Positions 1 through 8,192 of a DNA stretch of 64,000 bases are shown in pieces. The notes beneath the pieces are model-generated. The model was not told the origin of the DNA, did no database searches, and saw nothing but the letters and a program-made list of their open reading frames with translations. Source of the stretch: Martinezella calliandrae (GTDB lineage Bacteria > Pseudomonadota > Alphaproteobacteria > Rhizobiales > Rhizobiaceae). The position numbers and the translations under genes were made by a program. Numbering within the stretch: the stretch's first letter is position 1; each line of letters begins with the position of its first letter. The stretch covers positions 62,001 to 126,000 of the forward strand of contig NZ_JARFYN010000006.1 of assembly GCF_030272695.1 (NCBI RefSeq), read 5' to 3'.

Positions 1-444
1 CCGTGCGGACTTGTCGTCGTCCCAGGCCAAAATGCGGCGCTCAAGAAAACGATCCACCGACAATGCGCCGGCGCCCGCCGTCACCAGTACGAACATGCCG
101 CCGGCGATCGCCAGGTCCTTTTCGAAATGCAGCATTTCGTTGTGATTGGCGAAATCCGTGTGGAATATCAACGCCGTAGATAGACAGAACAGTCCGAGCG
201 ATAGGGCGCCGAGACGGGTCAGCAAACCGAGAGCTATGGAAAGGCCCGCGCCAAGCTGCAACGCGATCACTGCCACGACAAGCGGTTCGGGAACGCCGAG
301 CTTCGCCATGGCGGTGACCGCGGCATCGAAATTGAACGCCAGCGCCATGCTCTCATGCAGGAATATCCAGGCCATCAGCAGCCGGCCAGCCAGAAGCGTC
401 AAGTCCATCGGATGCATGACATTTGAATTTTCCGAATAGTCCAT
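1..444 (-). CDS. DoxX family membrane protein (partial, runs off the left edge)
   Basis: The frame is open for all 148 codons to the window edge, so the C-terminus is missing. The product begins MDYSENSNVMHPMDL and has about four hydrophobic segments with the small-residue-rich pattern of the DoxX/SURF4 inner-membrane family (LLAGRLLMAWIFLHE near residue 16; FEKDLAIAGGMFVL near 110). DoxX proteins are linked to quinone- or thiol-related redox functions, but the substrate is unknown here. A GGGAGGTG ribosome-binding site lies 4 nt before the ATG. It is the last gene seen of an operon with the TPR and metallo-beta-lactamase-fold genes upstream, which suggests a shared envelope role (inference). 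Confidence 0.85.
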   Translation of the reverse strand, partial: MDYSENSNVMHPMDLTLLAGRLLMAWIFLHESMALAFNFDAAVTAMAKLGVPEPLVVAVIALQLGAGLSIALGLLTRLGALSLGLFCLSTALIFHTDFANHNEMLHFEKDLAIAGGMFVLVTAGAGALSVDRFLERRILAWDDDKSAR

Positions 445-517
445 GTGTCACCTCCCATTTGGGCGGTGCGCCTGCGAGGGGTCGTTTGGCGTCACAGGCG
501 CGCGCGTGGGTTTGAGG

Positions 518-994
518 TTAATTGGCAGCCTTGGTCGTGGCAGCCTTGGCATCGATTGCCTTTTGCAGGTCTTCGAGCTCCTCACAGCCGCTTGGGCAAA
601 GTTGCTTCAGCGTCGCCAGTTGTTCGTTGGCCTTGTCCATATTGCCGGTCTCGACATAGAGCTCACCGAGATATTCGCGGGCGCCCTTGTGATCGGGCTG
701 GAGCTCCAGCGCTTTGGTATAGTAGGTCAGCGAGGTCTTGAAATCGCCGGTCTTTCTGAGGGTGAAGCCCAACAGATTGTAGACGTCAGCCTGCTGGTGA
801 TCCTCAGCCAGATCGCGAAGTTCGGCCAATGCTCCCTGGTAATCCTTTGCGTCGATCTTGGCGCGAACGGAGGTCAAGTCCGGCGCATCAGTGCTTTCCA
901 TGTTGTCGACGGCAAAGGCCGGTAGAGCCGCGGCTGCGGGAATGATAACAACCGCGCAAAGGCTGGCGGCGCCGAAGATTGCGTATTTGATCAT
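518..994 (-). CDS. Secreted tetratricopeptide-repeat protein
   Basis: This 158-residue protein starts with a cleavable signal peptide (MIKYAIFGAASLCAVVIIPAAAALPAFAVDN) and so is probably periplasmic. Residues about 60-140 form two to three TPR units (VYNLLGFTLRKTGDFKTSL, then YYTKALELQPDHKGAREYLG), a scaffold for protein contacts. A CxxxC pair (LCPSGCEEL) lies near the C-terminus. The ATG at 994 was chosen over an in-frame ATG further upstream because it has an AAGGAGACATGTC leader and begins the signal peptide. It lies 19 nt downstream of the MBL-fold gene, in the same operon. The partner is unknown. Confidence 0.85.
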   Translation of the reverse strand: MIKYAIFGAASLCAVVIIPAAAALPAFAVDNMESTDAPDLTSVRAKIDAKDYQGALAELRDLAEDHQQADVYNLLGFTLRKTGDFKTSLTYYTKALELQPDHKGAREYLGELYVETGNMDKANEQLATLKQLCPSGCEELEDLQKAIDAKAATTKAAN

Positions 995-1013
995 GACATG
1001 TCTCCTTGAGCTT

Positions 1014-1991
1014 TTAGGCTTGTGTTGTTGGGGTAAAACCATAGGCATTGCCGTCCTTCACGAAGGTGCCGGAGCCCGGGAAGGGGAAATGCGAGCCACA
1101 AATCTTGATATTGTCGGCGATGATGCGGTCGATGAGCCTGCGCCGTGTGACGATGGCTGCCGGCCCGTCTTGGTCGTAGCTGCCCTGCCAATCGGGATGG
1201 GGAGCGAGCAATGCCGGCACGTACATGATGTCGGCCGAGACCAGAAGTTGCTCCTTGCCCGAGGTGACGAGGAAGGTGGAATGGCCGGGCGTATGACCGG
1301 GTGCGGAGACGAGGTGAACGCCGGGGGCGACTTCCGCGCCGTCGCCGACCAGCTTCCAGTTTTGCCATTTCGGGAAGACGTCGGCGATACGGCGTCCGGC
1401 ATCCTTGCGGCCTGCCGCAAGCGTGTCGATGCGGCCGGGTGCCGTCCACCAATTATATTCGTCGGCATTGGTGATGAGTTCGGCATGGGCAAAAACCGGC
1501 GCATTCGTGCCTTTTTCCATCAGGCCCCAAACATGGTCGGGATGGAAATGCGAGATGATCACCGTGTCGATATTTTTGTAGTCGATGCCGGCGGCGGCCA
1601 TGTTGGCCGGCAGATGGGTGGCATTGGCCTGCCATTGGCCGACGCCGGAGCCTGCGTCCATCATGATCAGCCGGTCGCCGATCTTCAGGACGACGACGGT
1701 GAGGGGGATCGGCATGAAATCGGTGGTTTGACCTGCCGCGGCCAAGGCTTGCTTGGTATCCTCGATGGAAGCGTTCTTGATGAAGGCAGGATCATGCGGC
1801 TTGCGCCATATGCCGTCATAGATGGCGGTGACTTCGACATCCCCGACCTTGTAGCGATAGAAGCCGACGGTCGGCTCCAGCGGGGTCTCGGCCATGGCAA
1901 GTGACGGGATGAATTCTAGTTTCGCCGACAGGCCGAAAGCGGCAGCGGCGGCGGCCGAGCTGAGTACGGTGCGGCGCGTCATGTTCAACAT
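1014..1991 (-). CDS. Tat-exported metallo-beta-lactamase-fold hydrolase
   Basis: The 325-residue protein begins with a twin-arginine signal (NMTRRTVLSSAAAAAAFG), so it is probably folded with its metals in the cytoplasm and exported. The MBL signature SHFHPDHVWGL lies near residue 145. Further metal ligands fit APGHTPGHS (about 230) and the aspartate in VSADIMYV. This is the glyoxalase II/lactonase-like branch of the fold, and the substrate cannot be read from sequence. It is the first gene of the MBL-TPR-DoxX operon. The upstream region carries a promoter-like motif that is also found before the divergent ECF sigma gene. Confidence 0.9.
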   Translation of the reverse strand: MLNMTRRTVLSSAAAAAAFGLSAKLEFIPSLAMAETPLEPTVGFYRYKVGDVEVTAIYDGIWRKPHDPAFIKNASIEDTKQALAAAGQTTDFMPIPLTVVVLKIGDRLIMMDAGSGVGQWQANATHLPANMAAAGIDYKNIDTVIISHFHPDHVWGLMEKGTNAPVFAHAELITNADEYNWWTAPGRIDTLAAGRKDAGRRIADVFPKWQNWKLVGDGAEVAPGVHLVSAPGHTPGHSTFLVTSGKEQLLVSADIMYVPALLAPHPDWQGSYDQDGPAAIVTRRRLIDRIIADNIKICGSHFPFPGSGTFVKDGNAYGFTPTTQA

Positions 1992-2068
1992 CGTCTTGTC
2001 TCCTCTTTGAGTGGCATCGCCACGCGAAGCGGAGGACAGGGGTCGATCAATGCCTCCGCTGTCGAAGG

Positions 2069-2096
2069 AGATCGTCGGCGTTGGGGGATTATTCCC
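2069..2096 (-). promoter_or_regulatory. Putative ECF-type promoter for the MBL-TPR-DoxX operon
   Basis: On the minus strand GGGAATAA is followed after exactly 14 nt by CGATCT. The same two blocks with the same spacing (GAGAATAA-N14-CGATCT) lie on the plus strand at 2253-2280 in front of the sigma gene. Start-site placement would give a 5' leader of about 70 nt. That this is read by the adjacent sigma factor is inference. Confidence 0.55.
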
Positions 2097-2252
2097 TGTT
2101 CAAGGCATCTTTCTGATAAGATTTTGATATACTTGAGCTAATTCTACTGGCGCGGCTACTGTGAGAGGTGCACAGTGGAGTGATTGGGTAAACAGCAATC
2201 GAGGGAACATTGCAGCTCGGTGCGTCGCTGACGAAAAATATTTGCAAACCGC

Positions 2253-2280
2253 GAGAATAAAACGTCGTTTCAATCGATCT
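2253..2280 (+). promoter_or_regulatory. Putative autoregulatory promoter of the ECF sigma gene
   Basis: GAGAATAA-N14-CGATCT matches the oppositely oriented motif at 2069-2096 in 13 of 14 specified positions with identical spacing. ECF sigma factors commonly transcribe their own gene, so a shared motif in both divergent leaders fits. The rest of the 1992-2526 stretch holds no gene I can support. Confidence 0.55.
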
Positions 2281-2526
2281 GGAGAGTGAAGAGCAACATC
2301 CGCGGTCAGGATCTCACCCGACCGGAACCGACGCTGGAGCAATGCAGGGATCATGACGACGGATATCCATTTCGCCTTCTCTACATTTGACGGTCGGCCG
2401 CCGGGTCTCGTTTCAGCGTTCAGTCGGCCGATGATCGGGATGCGATCTGTTCTCGCCCTTGTCCGGCAATCCGTCGCGCTATTTACAAAGATCTGCTTTG
2501 CCGTCGCCATAGATGCGGTCGGTCCG

Positions 2527-3135
2527 ATGCTGCAATCGCTGCATCACGAAAGTTTCGGAAGCGTATCACCGGCGTCACCTGACTTGATGCTGCGGTTCCA
2601 AAATACCGTCGTTCCGCATCTGGATGCCGCCTATAACTTTGCACGGTTTTTGAGCCGGGATGCTGATGCGGCGCAGGATATCGTGCAGGAAGCCTTCCTG
2701 CGGGCCTACCGCAATTTCGATGGCTATCGTGGCGGCGAGCCCCGCGCTTGGATGTTTGCCATTGTGCGAAACTGTTACTACGTCTGGCTGAGCGAGGGCC
2801 GGCGCAAGGCGCGCTTCGAGACGGCGATGGTGGCGAGCGACGCGAAGGACGGCGATCAGCCATATGCGGACGCTCACGACGTTGCTTCTGAAGAGGATTC
2901 ACCAGAGGCGGCGTTGATCCGCAAGACGGAGTCGCTGCGGGTCCGGCAAGTCATCAGCTCTCTTCCGGACCTGTCACGGGAGGTTCTTGTGCTGCGGGAG
3001 CTGGAAAATCTGTCTTATCGCCAGATCGCAGAGATAACCGACGTGCCGATCGGAACCGTCATGTCGCGGCTCGCAAGAGCGAGACGAGAATTCGGCGAGG
3101 CATGGCAGCTAGGCGAGAAAGGCGGGGTCGCATGA
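2527..3135 (+). CDS. ECF-family RNA polymerase sigma factor
   Basis: From this ATG the protein is 202 residues, the usual ECF size. Region 2 is clear (DAAYNFARFLSRDADAAQDI, then QEAFLRAYRNF) and region 4 carries the helix-turn-helix (ELENLSYRQIAEITDVPIGT followed by VMSRLARARREF). The start is uncertain. An in-frame ATG at 2353 would add 58 unconserved-looking residues and sits 73 nt after the candidate promoter. An ATG at 2587 would give a shorter form. The stop overlaps the anti-sigma start (ATGA), so the two proteins are translationally coupled. It probably controls itself and the divergent MBL operon. Confidence 0.88.
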   Translation: MLQSLHHESFGSVSPASPDLMLRFQNTVVPHLDAAYNFARFLSRDADAAQDIVQEAFLRAYRNFDGYRGGEPRAWMFAIVRNCYYVWLSEGRRKARFETAMVASDAKDGDQPYADAHDVASEEDSPEAALIRKTESLRVRQVISSLPDLSREVLVLRELENLSYRQIAEITDVPIGTVMSRLARARREFGEAWQLGEKGGVA

Positions 3136-3938
3136 TCAGCGGGAAAACCCTGGAAGGCTGCCCGGAATGGGAAACGATCCTGCATAGCTATGTGGATGAC
3201 GAACTCGATGCGGTCCACACGATACAATTCGAACAGCATCTTGCGACATGCCAGGATTGCACCGCCGCCCTGGAGGGGCTCAAAGACATGAAGCGGGTCC
3301 TCGGCCGCGATGATGTGAAGTGGAAGGCTCCCGATGAGGTTCGGGCGCACATTATGACCGCTCTATCTCTCGAAGAGGCCCGGCGACAGACGCGGGTACC
3401 GCAGCGGAGGCGCCGCGAAAGCGTGTGGTGGCGTGGCCTGCAATTGTTCGGGCAATGGAGCTTCATACCATCACTGGCAGCCCTGGCCGCAAGCCTGATG
3501 CTGATCCTTGGCAATCCGCAGACAAGCGTACCCATCCAAAACGAATTACTCGCCAGCCATGTGCGCTCCATGCTCGCCAACCATCTGGTCGATGTGGAGA
3601 CATCCGATCAGCACACGGTCAAACCCTGGTTCAATGGCAAGATCGATTTCTCGCCGCCCGTGGTCGATCTTGCGGCGGCCGGTTTTCCGCTGATCGGTGG
3701 GCGGGTGGATTATATCAACGGCCGGGTCGTGGCAGCGCTCGTCTATCGCCGCCACGGTCACGTCATCAATCTCTTTGTCTGGCCGGGTGAGAAGGTCGCG
3801 CAGAGCGAAACGATGCATGACGGCTATAATATATTCGAATGGTCCGGCGGCGGGCTGGTCTTCTCGGCGGTTTCTGATGTCGCCTCGCCCGATCTTGCCG
3901 CATTTCGCGATGATTTTTCGAAAGCGGCGGGTCTTTAA
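3132..3938 (+). CDS. Zinc-finger anti-sigma factor with one membrane span
   Basis: The 268-residue protein has an N-terminal zinc-binding anti-sigma motif, H-x3-C-x2-C (EQHLATCQDC, about residues 35-44). A hydrophobic segment follows at about 113-131 (FIPSLAALAASLMLILG), then a periplasmic domain of about 135 residues. This is the ZAS architecture that sequesters an ECF sigma factor at the membrane until a signal releases it. The start at 3132 gives an ATGA overlap with the sigma gene. A longer frame starting at 3102 was rejected because it reads back into the sigma gene. The signal sensed by the C-terminal domain is unknown. Confidence 0.9.
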   Translation: MISGKTLEGCPEWETILHSYVDDELDAVHTIQFEQHLATCQDCTAALEGLKDMKRVLGRDDVKWKAPDEVRAHIMTALSLEEARRQTRVPQRRRRESVWWRGLQLFGQWSFIPSLAALAASLMLILGNPQTSVPIQNELLASHVRSMLANHLVDVETSDQHTVKPWFNGKIDFSPPVVDLAAAGFPLIGGRVDYINGRVVAALVYRRHGHVINLFVWPGEKVAQSETMHDGYNIFEWSGGGLVFSAVSDVASPDLAAFRDDFSKAAGL

Positions 3939-3948
3939 CCCGGCGGTT

Positions 3949-4719
3949 CTATGGCTTCGTTGCGCCTTGCTGTCGTGCTTGGGCAACCCCGCCAGCAAGG
4001 CTGGCGCCGAGAAACATGGTGTCGCTTGCCAAGAGAAAGAAGCTGATACCGGCTGCTGACCACGTTCCGATGTCGTTTGGCGACGGTCGGAAAATGCCGA
4101 CCGTGCGCCCCGTGGCAAGCGCAGTTTTCACGATGGTTTCGATGGCGGCATTGAGCTTTTCCGTGCCGGCCGGGCCTATCGCGTTGATCGAGACGGAGAG
4201 GTCGCCGGGGCCGATGAAGATGACATCGACGCCATCGACCGCTGCGATATCAGCAATATTGGCGAGCCCCTCCGCGGTCTCGACCTGGACTGCGAGGACG
4301 AGTTCAGCATTGGCCTTGGCGAGATAATCCGGTATGCGATAGCCGTAGGCCGCTGCCCGGCCGGGGCCGACACCGCGTTCGCCCATTGGCGGATATCGCG
4401 TCGCAAGGACTGCGGCCTTCGCCTGCGCCGCCGTGGACACGCGCGGCACCAGAACGCCCGCAGCGCCGGCATCCAGCACCGATGCGATGGCCTCCGGCGT
4501 ATGGCCTGGCACACGGACCATTGCTGGAACACCATGGACATCGGCGGCGCGGATCAGGTCCTCGATACGCTCGCGGCTGATCTGCGAATGTTCCCAATCG
4601 ATGCAAAGGAAATCGACGCCGGATGCAGCAGTGACCTCGATGGCAACGGGATGCGGGATGGCGGCGAAGGTGCCGATGAGCAGGTTTTTCTCGATGCAAT
4701 TTTTGCGGAAATTGCCCAT
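3949..4719 (-). CDS. HpcH/HpaI-family aldolase
   Basis: The 256-residue protein fits the class II pyruvate-type aldolase family (HpaI, GarL, RhmA). The key blocks are DFLCIDWEHS near residue 35, MVRVPG near 65, GVLVPRV near 90, a VQVETAEGLANI glutamate block, and the IFIGPGDLS metal-site block. Members cleave or form 2-keto-3-deoxy or 4-hydroxy-2-oxo acids from pyruvate and an aldehyde, with a divalent metal. The ATG at 4719 was chosen because the longer frame adds a non-conserved stretch. It lies downstream of a PLP enzyme and a GntR regulator on the same strand. The substrate is not readable. Confidence 0.88.
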   Translation of the reverse strand: MGNFRKNCIEKNLLIGTFAAIPHPVAIEVTAASGVDFLCIDWEHSQISRERIEDLIRAADVHGVPAMVRVPGHTPEAIASVLDAGAAGVLVPRVSTAAQAKAAVLATRYPPMGERGVGPGRAAAYGYRIPDYLAKANAELVLAVQVETAEGLANIADIAAVDGVDVIFIGPGDLSVSINAIGPAGTEKLNAAIETIVKTALATGRTVGIFRPSPNDIGTWSAAGISFFLLASDTMFLGASLAGGVAQARQQGATKP

Positions 4720-4897
4720 GGGTTTCTTCGCTCTCCAACGATCTCTGCGAAGACGGATAGACTGAAAATACAAAGCTGCGAAGCAGCATTCCACTTTAGG
4801 CTTGAAGTATTTTTGCAGACCTCCCTGTCAGCTGAGGCCGACAGGGAGCGTTGCGGTGGCGGAGTTGTTCGGGCGCCCGCCACTGCTCATACGCGGC

Positions 4898-6178
4898 CTA
4901 CTTATGCCGCGCCATGACTTCAGTGAGCACTTTTTCGAAGCGCGCGATTTCTTCGACCTTGTTGTAGTGCACCAGGGATACACGGATCGCGCCGGTTTCC
5001 ATCGAGAGGCCGAGGCGCTTCATCAAGCGCGGGGCGAACATGTGACCGTCGCGCAGCCCGATCCGGGCTTCGCCCATTTCGGCAGCGAATTGCTGCGGCG
5101 TAATACCCGGCATGTTGAAGCAGATGGTCGGCACGCGCTGTTCGAGGCGGGCTTCGTCTGAAATGCCGTAGATGACAGCGCCGTGGCGCTTCAGAACCGC
5201 GATCATCTTGCGGGACAGCATCAGTTCGTATTCGCGGATTGCACTCATGGCAGCGGCAAGCGCTTCGCGGCGAGAATGCGTGCCGGCCGGCAGGAAGCGA
5301 AGGCCGAGGGCTTCGAGATATTTGACGGCGGCATTCATGCCGGCGACGTTCTCATAGGTGAAGGTGCCAACCTCGATCTTGTAGGGCGGCACGTCCGGAA
5401 TAAAGTCTTCCTTGAAGGTCGGCAGCTTGACCAGTGCGTCGAAGCGGCCCCAGAGGAAGCCCATATGCGGCGAGAAATTCTTGTAGCCCGAGCAGACGAG
5501 ATAGTCGCAATTCCAGGCTTGAACGTCTATCAGGCCGTGCGGGCCATAGTGAACGCAATCGAGGAAGACCTCGGCGCCGGCCGCATGTGCCAGTTTGCCC
5601 ACTGTCGCGACGTCGACGATCGTGCCGATGGAGTGGGCGGTTACGGTGCAGGCGACGAGGCGGGTGTTGTCGTTCAGCAGCGGCTTCAGGTCTTCGGTGT
5701 GCAGCGTGCCGTCTTCGCGCATGCGCCACCAGACGATCTTTGCGCCATCGGCCTCCAGCGCCAGCCAGGTGGCGATATTGGCGTCGTGGTCCATATCGGT
5801 GATGACGATCTCGTTGCGCTCGCCGAGCAGTTTGGCGATGCCGAGGCTTACCAGGCGGATGAAGGACGTTGCGTTCTGCCCGAAGGAGATTTCTTCGGGA
5901 CGGTAAGCGTTGACCAGCATCGCGACGCTCTCGCGCGCTTCGTCCAGATTGCGGTCGACGCCCTGGCTGTGCTCATATTTCGCCATACGCTGGACGTTGT
6001 AATCGATAAGATGGTTGGCAACGGCATCGACAACCGTTTGCGGCACCTGCGCACCGCCGGCGTTGTCGAGAAATACGAAATCGCCAGCCTTCCGAATTGC
6101 CGGAAACATGGCGCGGATTTCATCGACCGGGAAGCTGTTCTGGCCGGCAAATGTCGACGGGGAAGGGGAGGCGCTCAT
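4898..6178 (-). CDS. Aminotransferase class V / cysteine desulfurase-like PLP enzyme
   Basis: The 426-residue protein is a fold-type I PLP enzyme of the NifS/SufS superfamily, closest in pattern to the cysteine-desulfurase-like VC1184 group. It has [11 protein letters not shown] near residue 36, FGQNATSFI for phosphate binding, the cofactor aspartate block [11 protein letters not shown], and the Schiff-base lysine in [13 protein letters not shown] see no obvious mobile active-site cysteine loop of a true desulfurase, so it may act on another amino compound. A palindromic operator-like site (6211-6237) lies directly upstream, which suggests control by the neighbouring GntR protein. Confidence 0.88.
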   Translation of the reverse strand: MSASPSPSTFAGQNSFPVDEIRAMFPAIRKAGDFVFLDNAGGAQVPQTVVDAVANHLIDYNVQRMAKYEHSQGVDRNLDEARESVAMLVNAYRPEEISFGQNATSFIRLVSLGIAKLLGERNEIVITDMDHDANIATWLALEADGAKIVWWRMREDGTLHTEDLKPLLNDNTRLVACTVTAHSIGTIVDVATVGKLAHAAGAEVFLDCVHYGPHGLIDVQAWNCDYLVCSGYKNFSPHMGFLWGRFDALVKLPTFKEDFIPDVPPYKIEVGTFTYENVAGMNAAVKYLEALGLRFLPAGTHSRREALAAAMSAIREYELMLSRKMIAVLKRHGAVIYGISDEARLEQRVPTICFNMPGITPQQFAAEMGEARIGLRDGHMFAPRLMKRLGLSMETGAIRVSLVHYNKVEEIARFEKVLTEVMARHK

Positions 6179-6210
6179 GATGATCTCGCTGCAAATTTGT
6201 GGTTCAGAAC

Positions 6211-6237
6211 TTTTGTCATGATCATTTGATCACAAAA
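6211..6237. promoter_or_regulatory. Nested palindrome, candidate GntR/FCD operator
   Basis: TTTTGT and ACAAAA flank a second inverted repeat, GATCA-TT-TGATC. FCD-type GntR proteins usually bind short palindromes with TTGT...ACAA-like ends. The site lies between the GntR gene and the PLP-enzyme start, in an AT-rich gap. Confidence 0.4.
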
Positions 6238-6280
6238 TATTTGAGGTTTCAACTAAATTCATCGCTCCCGCCCGAATGTC

Positions 6281-7009
6281 TTACCTTCGCTGGATGGAGG
6301 CTGGTCCCTTGGCGCGTGGTTCGTCTTCCGTTGCCGGGCAATAGTCGCGCAGGATCTCGTGGGTGCGACGGATATCGGCGACGACGCCATCGCGGGCGCG
6401 GGCGAAATCGCCGGCCTTCAGCGCTTCGATGATCGGGACATGTGGACCGGCGGGATCGATTTCGCCGCTGCGCATCAGCGGTTCGACGGAGGCTGAGAGC
6501 ATGCGCATATAGGGCCCGAAACGTAGCCATAGGGTTTCGATCAGTTGCAGCAGCACATCCGAGCCCGAGGCGCGGTAGATGGTGAAATGGAACTGCTGAT
6601 TCCTCTCCATGAGTTCATAGACATTGCTGCTGCGGCCGATCGCGTGCTGTTCGGTCGCGATGCGCTGCAGTGTCTCGATGTCGGTGGCGGTCAGCCTCGG
6701 AATGCCGAGTTCGGCCGCCAGGCCTTCCACGGCGATGCGGGCGCGGCAGAGATCGTCGAGGCGGGCAAGTGTTACGATCGGGACGCGGGCCGAACCGTTC
6801 GGTGCGACCTCCAGCGCATTTTCCGCAGCCAGCCTCCGCAAGGCTTCGCGCACCGGCATGTTGCTGGTGCCGAATGTTTCGGCGAGCGACGCGATGGTTA
6901 GCGTCTGGCCAGGGTCGAAGTTGCCGGCCATAAGCGCATTGCGCAATTGCTGGTACACGCCCTCTTGGATGGTCGTTCTCGAAGACACCGGTTCCAGGGC
7001 TATGCGCAC
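6281..7009 (-). CDS. GntR-family transcriptional regulator (FCD subfamily)
   Basis: From a GTG start with AAGGA 7 nt upstream the protein is 242 residues. The winged-helix domain spans about residues 12-75 (LAETFGTSNMPVREALRRLA is the recognition region). The C-terminal FCD all-helical ligand domain has its metal-binding histidine pattern (FHFTIYRASG, near 140). A longer frame to 7324 was rejected because it overlaps the transporter gene and encodes low-complexity residues. The gene precedes the PLP enzyme and aldolase and probably controls them in response to an acid substrate. Confidence 0.9.
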   Translation of the reverse strand: MRIALEPVSSRTTIQEGVYQQLRNALMAGNFDPGQTLTIASLAETFGTSNMPVREALRRLAAENALEVAPNGSARVPIVTLARLDDLCRARIAVEGLAAELGIPRLTATDIETLQRIATEQHAIGRSSNVYELMERNQQFHFTIYRASGSDVLLQLIETLWLRFGPYMRMLSASVEPLMRSGEIDPAGPHVPIIEALKAGDFARARDGVVADIRRTHEILRDYCPATEDEPRAKGPASIQRR

Positions 7010-7106
7010 GCTCGTTTCCTTCTTGCTCGGGCGACTCCAGACATAACGGTCATGGTAGAACGAAGGGCGGCCGGATGGGAAGTGTTTCGACGTTAAGACC
7101 GGAACG

Positions 7107-8069
7107 TCAAACTTCTTCGCTCTCCCAAGCTGCTTGATCGGCGCCCGGTTCCGTTTCGCCCTTGGCGATTTTCCCCTGCCGCAGACCGAGGCCGACACCG
7201 AGGAGGGCAAGCGCGCCGCCAATGGCGTGATAGGCGTGCAGTTCCTCGCGCAGGATTGCCCAGGCAAGGATGGCGACGATGACCGGCAGCAAATTGATGA
7301 GGAGCGAGGTGCGCGCGGCACCAAGTTTCTGGATGCCGATCATCCAGCAGAGAGGCGCGACCAGTGATGTCGGAATGGCCGCGTAGAGGATCAACGGCAG
7401 GTTGGCCGAGGTGATCGGCGAAATGTCGCCCATCAGGAAAACCGGGATCAACAGGATGGTCGAAAAACCGATCTGCCAGAACAATTGCTGCCACATGGAA
7501 AGGGGCATCGCCCAGCGCTTCAACATTACGCCGTAGAGCGAGTTGGAGAGCACGGCAATGATCATCAGTCCGTCGCCGATATGGAAGCCACCATCCGCCA
7601 GGCTCGCGGGGTGGCCTTGGGATGTCAAATAAATCAAGCCGATCAGCGAGATGACCCCGCCCGCGAGGCTGGTCGCCGTCAGCCTTTCGCCGGCCAATGC
7701 GCCTGCGAGCAACGTCGACAGCAGCGGCATCAGCGAAAGCATCACACCCATGTTGACAGCCGAGGTTGTCTTGGCGGCCTCATAGGCGAGGCTTTGATAG
7801 ATGACCATGCCGAGCGCGCCGAGAGTGGCGAGTTTCAGCCAATATTGCTTGACGAAAGCACGGCTGCGCCATGCGGCCCGGCCGATGAAGGGCAGCAGGA
7901 CGACGAATGCCAGCAGCCAGCGATAAAACGAAATCGAGCCGGGCGTGATCACGCCGGACGCAGCTTTCGTGACTATGGTGTTGCCGGACCAGATGAGGAC
8001 GGTGCCGAGCGGTGCAAGTGCTGCGCTCGTCATGATGGAGGTGGCGGGAGAGGGCGGGTTGCTGCTCAT
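7107..8069 (-). CDS. DMT-superfamily transporter (EamA domains)
   Basis: The 320-residue protein has about ten membrane helices arranged as two EamA repeats. The first repeat has GTVLIWSGNTIVTKAASG, and the second starts near residue 165 (IGDGLMIIAVLSNSLYGV). The family exports amino acids and other metabolites from the inner membrane. The ATG at 8069 has a strong ACAGGAGGACTGCC leader. In-frame extension further upstream would cross the intergenic region and into the AraC gene. It is divergent from the AraC regulator and precedes the GntR gene by 97 nt. Confidence 0.9.
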   Translation of the reverse strand: MSSNPPSPATSIMTSAALAPLGTVLIWSGNTIVTKAASGVITPGSISFYRWLLAFVVLLPFIGRAAWRSRAFVKQYWLKLATLGALGMVIYQSLAYEAAKTTSAVNMGVMLSLMPLLSTLLAGALAGERLTATSLAGGVISLIGLIYLTSQGHPASLADGGFHIGDGLMIIAVLSNSLYGVMLKRWAMPLSMWQQLFWQIGFSTILLIPVFLMGDISPITSANLPLILYAAIPTSLVAPLCWMIGIQKLGAARTSLLINLLPVIVAILAWAILREELHAYHAIGGALALLGVGLGLRQGKIAKGETEPGADQAAWESEEV

Positions 8070-8131
8070 GGCAGTCCTCCTGTCGGATGGTCGGCCTGAT
8101 CGGATCGGTCGGGATTGCGTTGATACCGCTT

Positions 8132-8153
8132 TTACTGGCTGTCTGATTACTGG
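8132..8153. promoter_or_regulatory. Direct repeat TTACTGG, candidate AraC-binding site
   Basis: Two TTACTGG copies start 15 bp apart in the short gap between the divergent DMT transporter and AraC genes. AraC-family proteins commonly bind direct repeats spaced by about one and a half helical turns. A TATATA element follows at 8154-8159. Confidence 0.35.
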
Positions 8154-8192
8154 TATATAGCGAGTTTCGGACATCAGTAGCGGATTACAGAC

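Noticed and set aside
858..1904. Plus-strand open frame of 348 codons across the TPR and MBL genes
   Set aside because: It spans two real genes on the other strand and has only shadow composition.
2353..2526. Longer N-terminus for the ECF sigma factor
   Set aside because: It adds 58 residues not expected for the family. It is not fully excluded, because the predicted transcript start lies just upstream.
7010..7324. N-terminal extension of the GntR regulator gene
   Set aside because: It overlaps the DMT transporter gene and encodes Arg/Ser-rich sequence; the GTG at 7009 has a good ribosome-binding site.
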